Shown one piece after another: positions 63,766 through 64,000 of a DNA stretch of 64,000 bases (positions within the stretch are counted from its first letter, which is position 1; each line of letters opens with the position of its first letter). A program made the translations under genes and the position numbers. The notes below the pieces were generated by a model, which saw nothing but the letters and a program-made list of their open reading frames with translations, was not told the DNA's origin and made no database searches. Source of the stretch: Acanthaster planci (taxonomy: Eukaryota > Echinodermata > Asteroidea > Valvatida > Acanthasteridae); NCBI RefSeq assembly GCF_001949145.1, contig NW_019091440.1, positions 1,266,588-1,330,587 on the forward strand, given 5' to 3'.

Positions 63766-64000
63766 TTTGTCTCTTGCTACTGTTTCAGTTCCACAAGAGT
63801 GGAAGTTGGCGAATGTGGTTCCATTGTTTAAATTGGGTGATGATGATGCAATGTCAAATTACCGGCCTATTTCACTGTGTTCTGTTGTTGGGAAAATCCT
63901 GGAAAGGATTATTTCTAAACGTCTTGTTAATCACATGTACAGAGGGGGATAATTTCACCTAGTCAACATGGTTTCTTGCCCAAGCGCTCGTGTGTTACAC
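63766..64000 (+). mobile_element. LINE reverse transcriptase fragment (frameshifted, cut by window end)
   Basis: A plus-strand frame reads VPQEWKLANVVPLFK, then SNYRPISLCSVVGKILERII, the N-terminal reverse-transcriptase blocks of CR1/Jockey-like non-LTR elements. The frame stops at about 63952, and the homology resumes in another frame as ISPSQHGFLPKRSCVT to the window end. The frameshift shows the copy is dead; the start inside the RT domain suggests 5' truncation. It sits in gene F's first coding intron on the same strand. Confidence 0.88.

Overview
This is animal genomic DNA. Its dominant content is a cluster of small Ly6/uPAR (LU, three-finger) domain genes encoding secreted, GPI-anchored proteins. 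GT-AG introns, long non-coding spans, non-LTR retrotransposon remnants, MITE-like foldbacks and many TACATG-type repeats point to a metazoan, most likely a marine invertebrate deuterostome. The species is not resolved by the sequence. There is no bacterial-style gene organisation, no CRISPR array and no convincing intact tRNA or rRNA. Most open frames longer than 60 codons look like chance ORFs.

Layout: seven LU genes or gene ends are recognisable by splice structure. On the minus strand, reading leftward: gene D (coding 44976-41278), gene C (37403-31827), gene B (27594-23701), gene A (16093-10400) and the first coding exon of a gene Z (951-909) whose remaining exons lie before the window. 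On the plus strand: gene E (57841-59495) and the first coding exon of gene F (63157-63199), whose other exons lie beyond the window. The two arrays are divergent, with about 7.7 kb of gene-free DNA (45.3-53 kb) between the promoters of D and E.

Gene plan: every complete gene has three coding exons: signal peptide exon (43 nt, intron phase 1), first LU half (113 nt, or 137 nt in E, intron phase 0), and second LU half plus GPI tail (222, 228 or 207 nt). A non-coding 5' exon upstream is inferred from conserved splice donors. Predicted proteins are 125-128 residues with 12 cysteines after the signal peptide and a CCC-x4-CN signature.

Regulation: the five minus-strand promoters share an inverted CCAAT box (ATTGG on the plus strand) and a CACGTG E-box at an identical 16-bp spacing, and sit 134-157 bp from the non-coding exon donor. 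The plus-strand genes use a different conserved promoter (Ets-like, GC box, E-box). An X-box-like element (RFX-type site) with a second conserved block recurs near B/C, C, C/D, D and E.

Evolution: introns, promoters and 3' flanks are duplicated along with the genes. B and C share a segment of more than 3 kb (24.9-28.7 and 35.2-38.5 kb), while C and D are closer in coding exons 2-3, so the array looks mosaic. Other content includes a hAT-type MITE with target-site duplication, two related foldback elements, a LINE 3' end in gene A's intron, a frameshifted LINE reverse transcriptase fragment in gene F's intron, and one 322-bp assembly gap (28919-29240).
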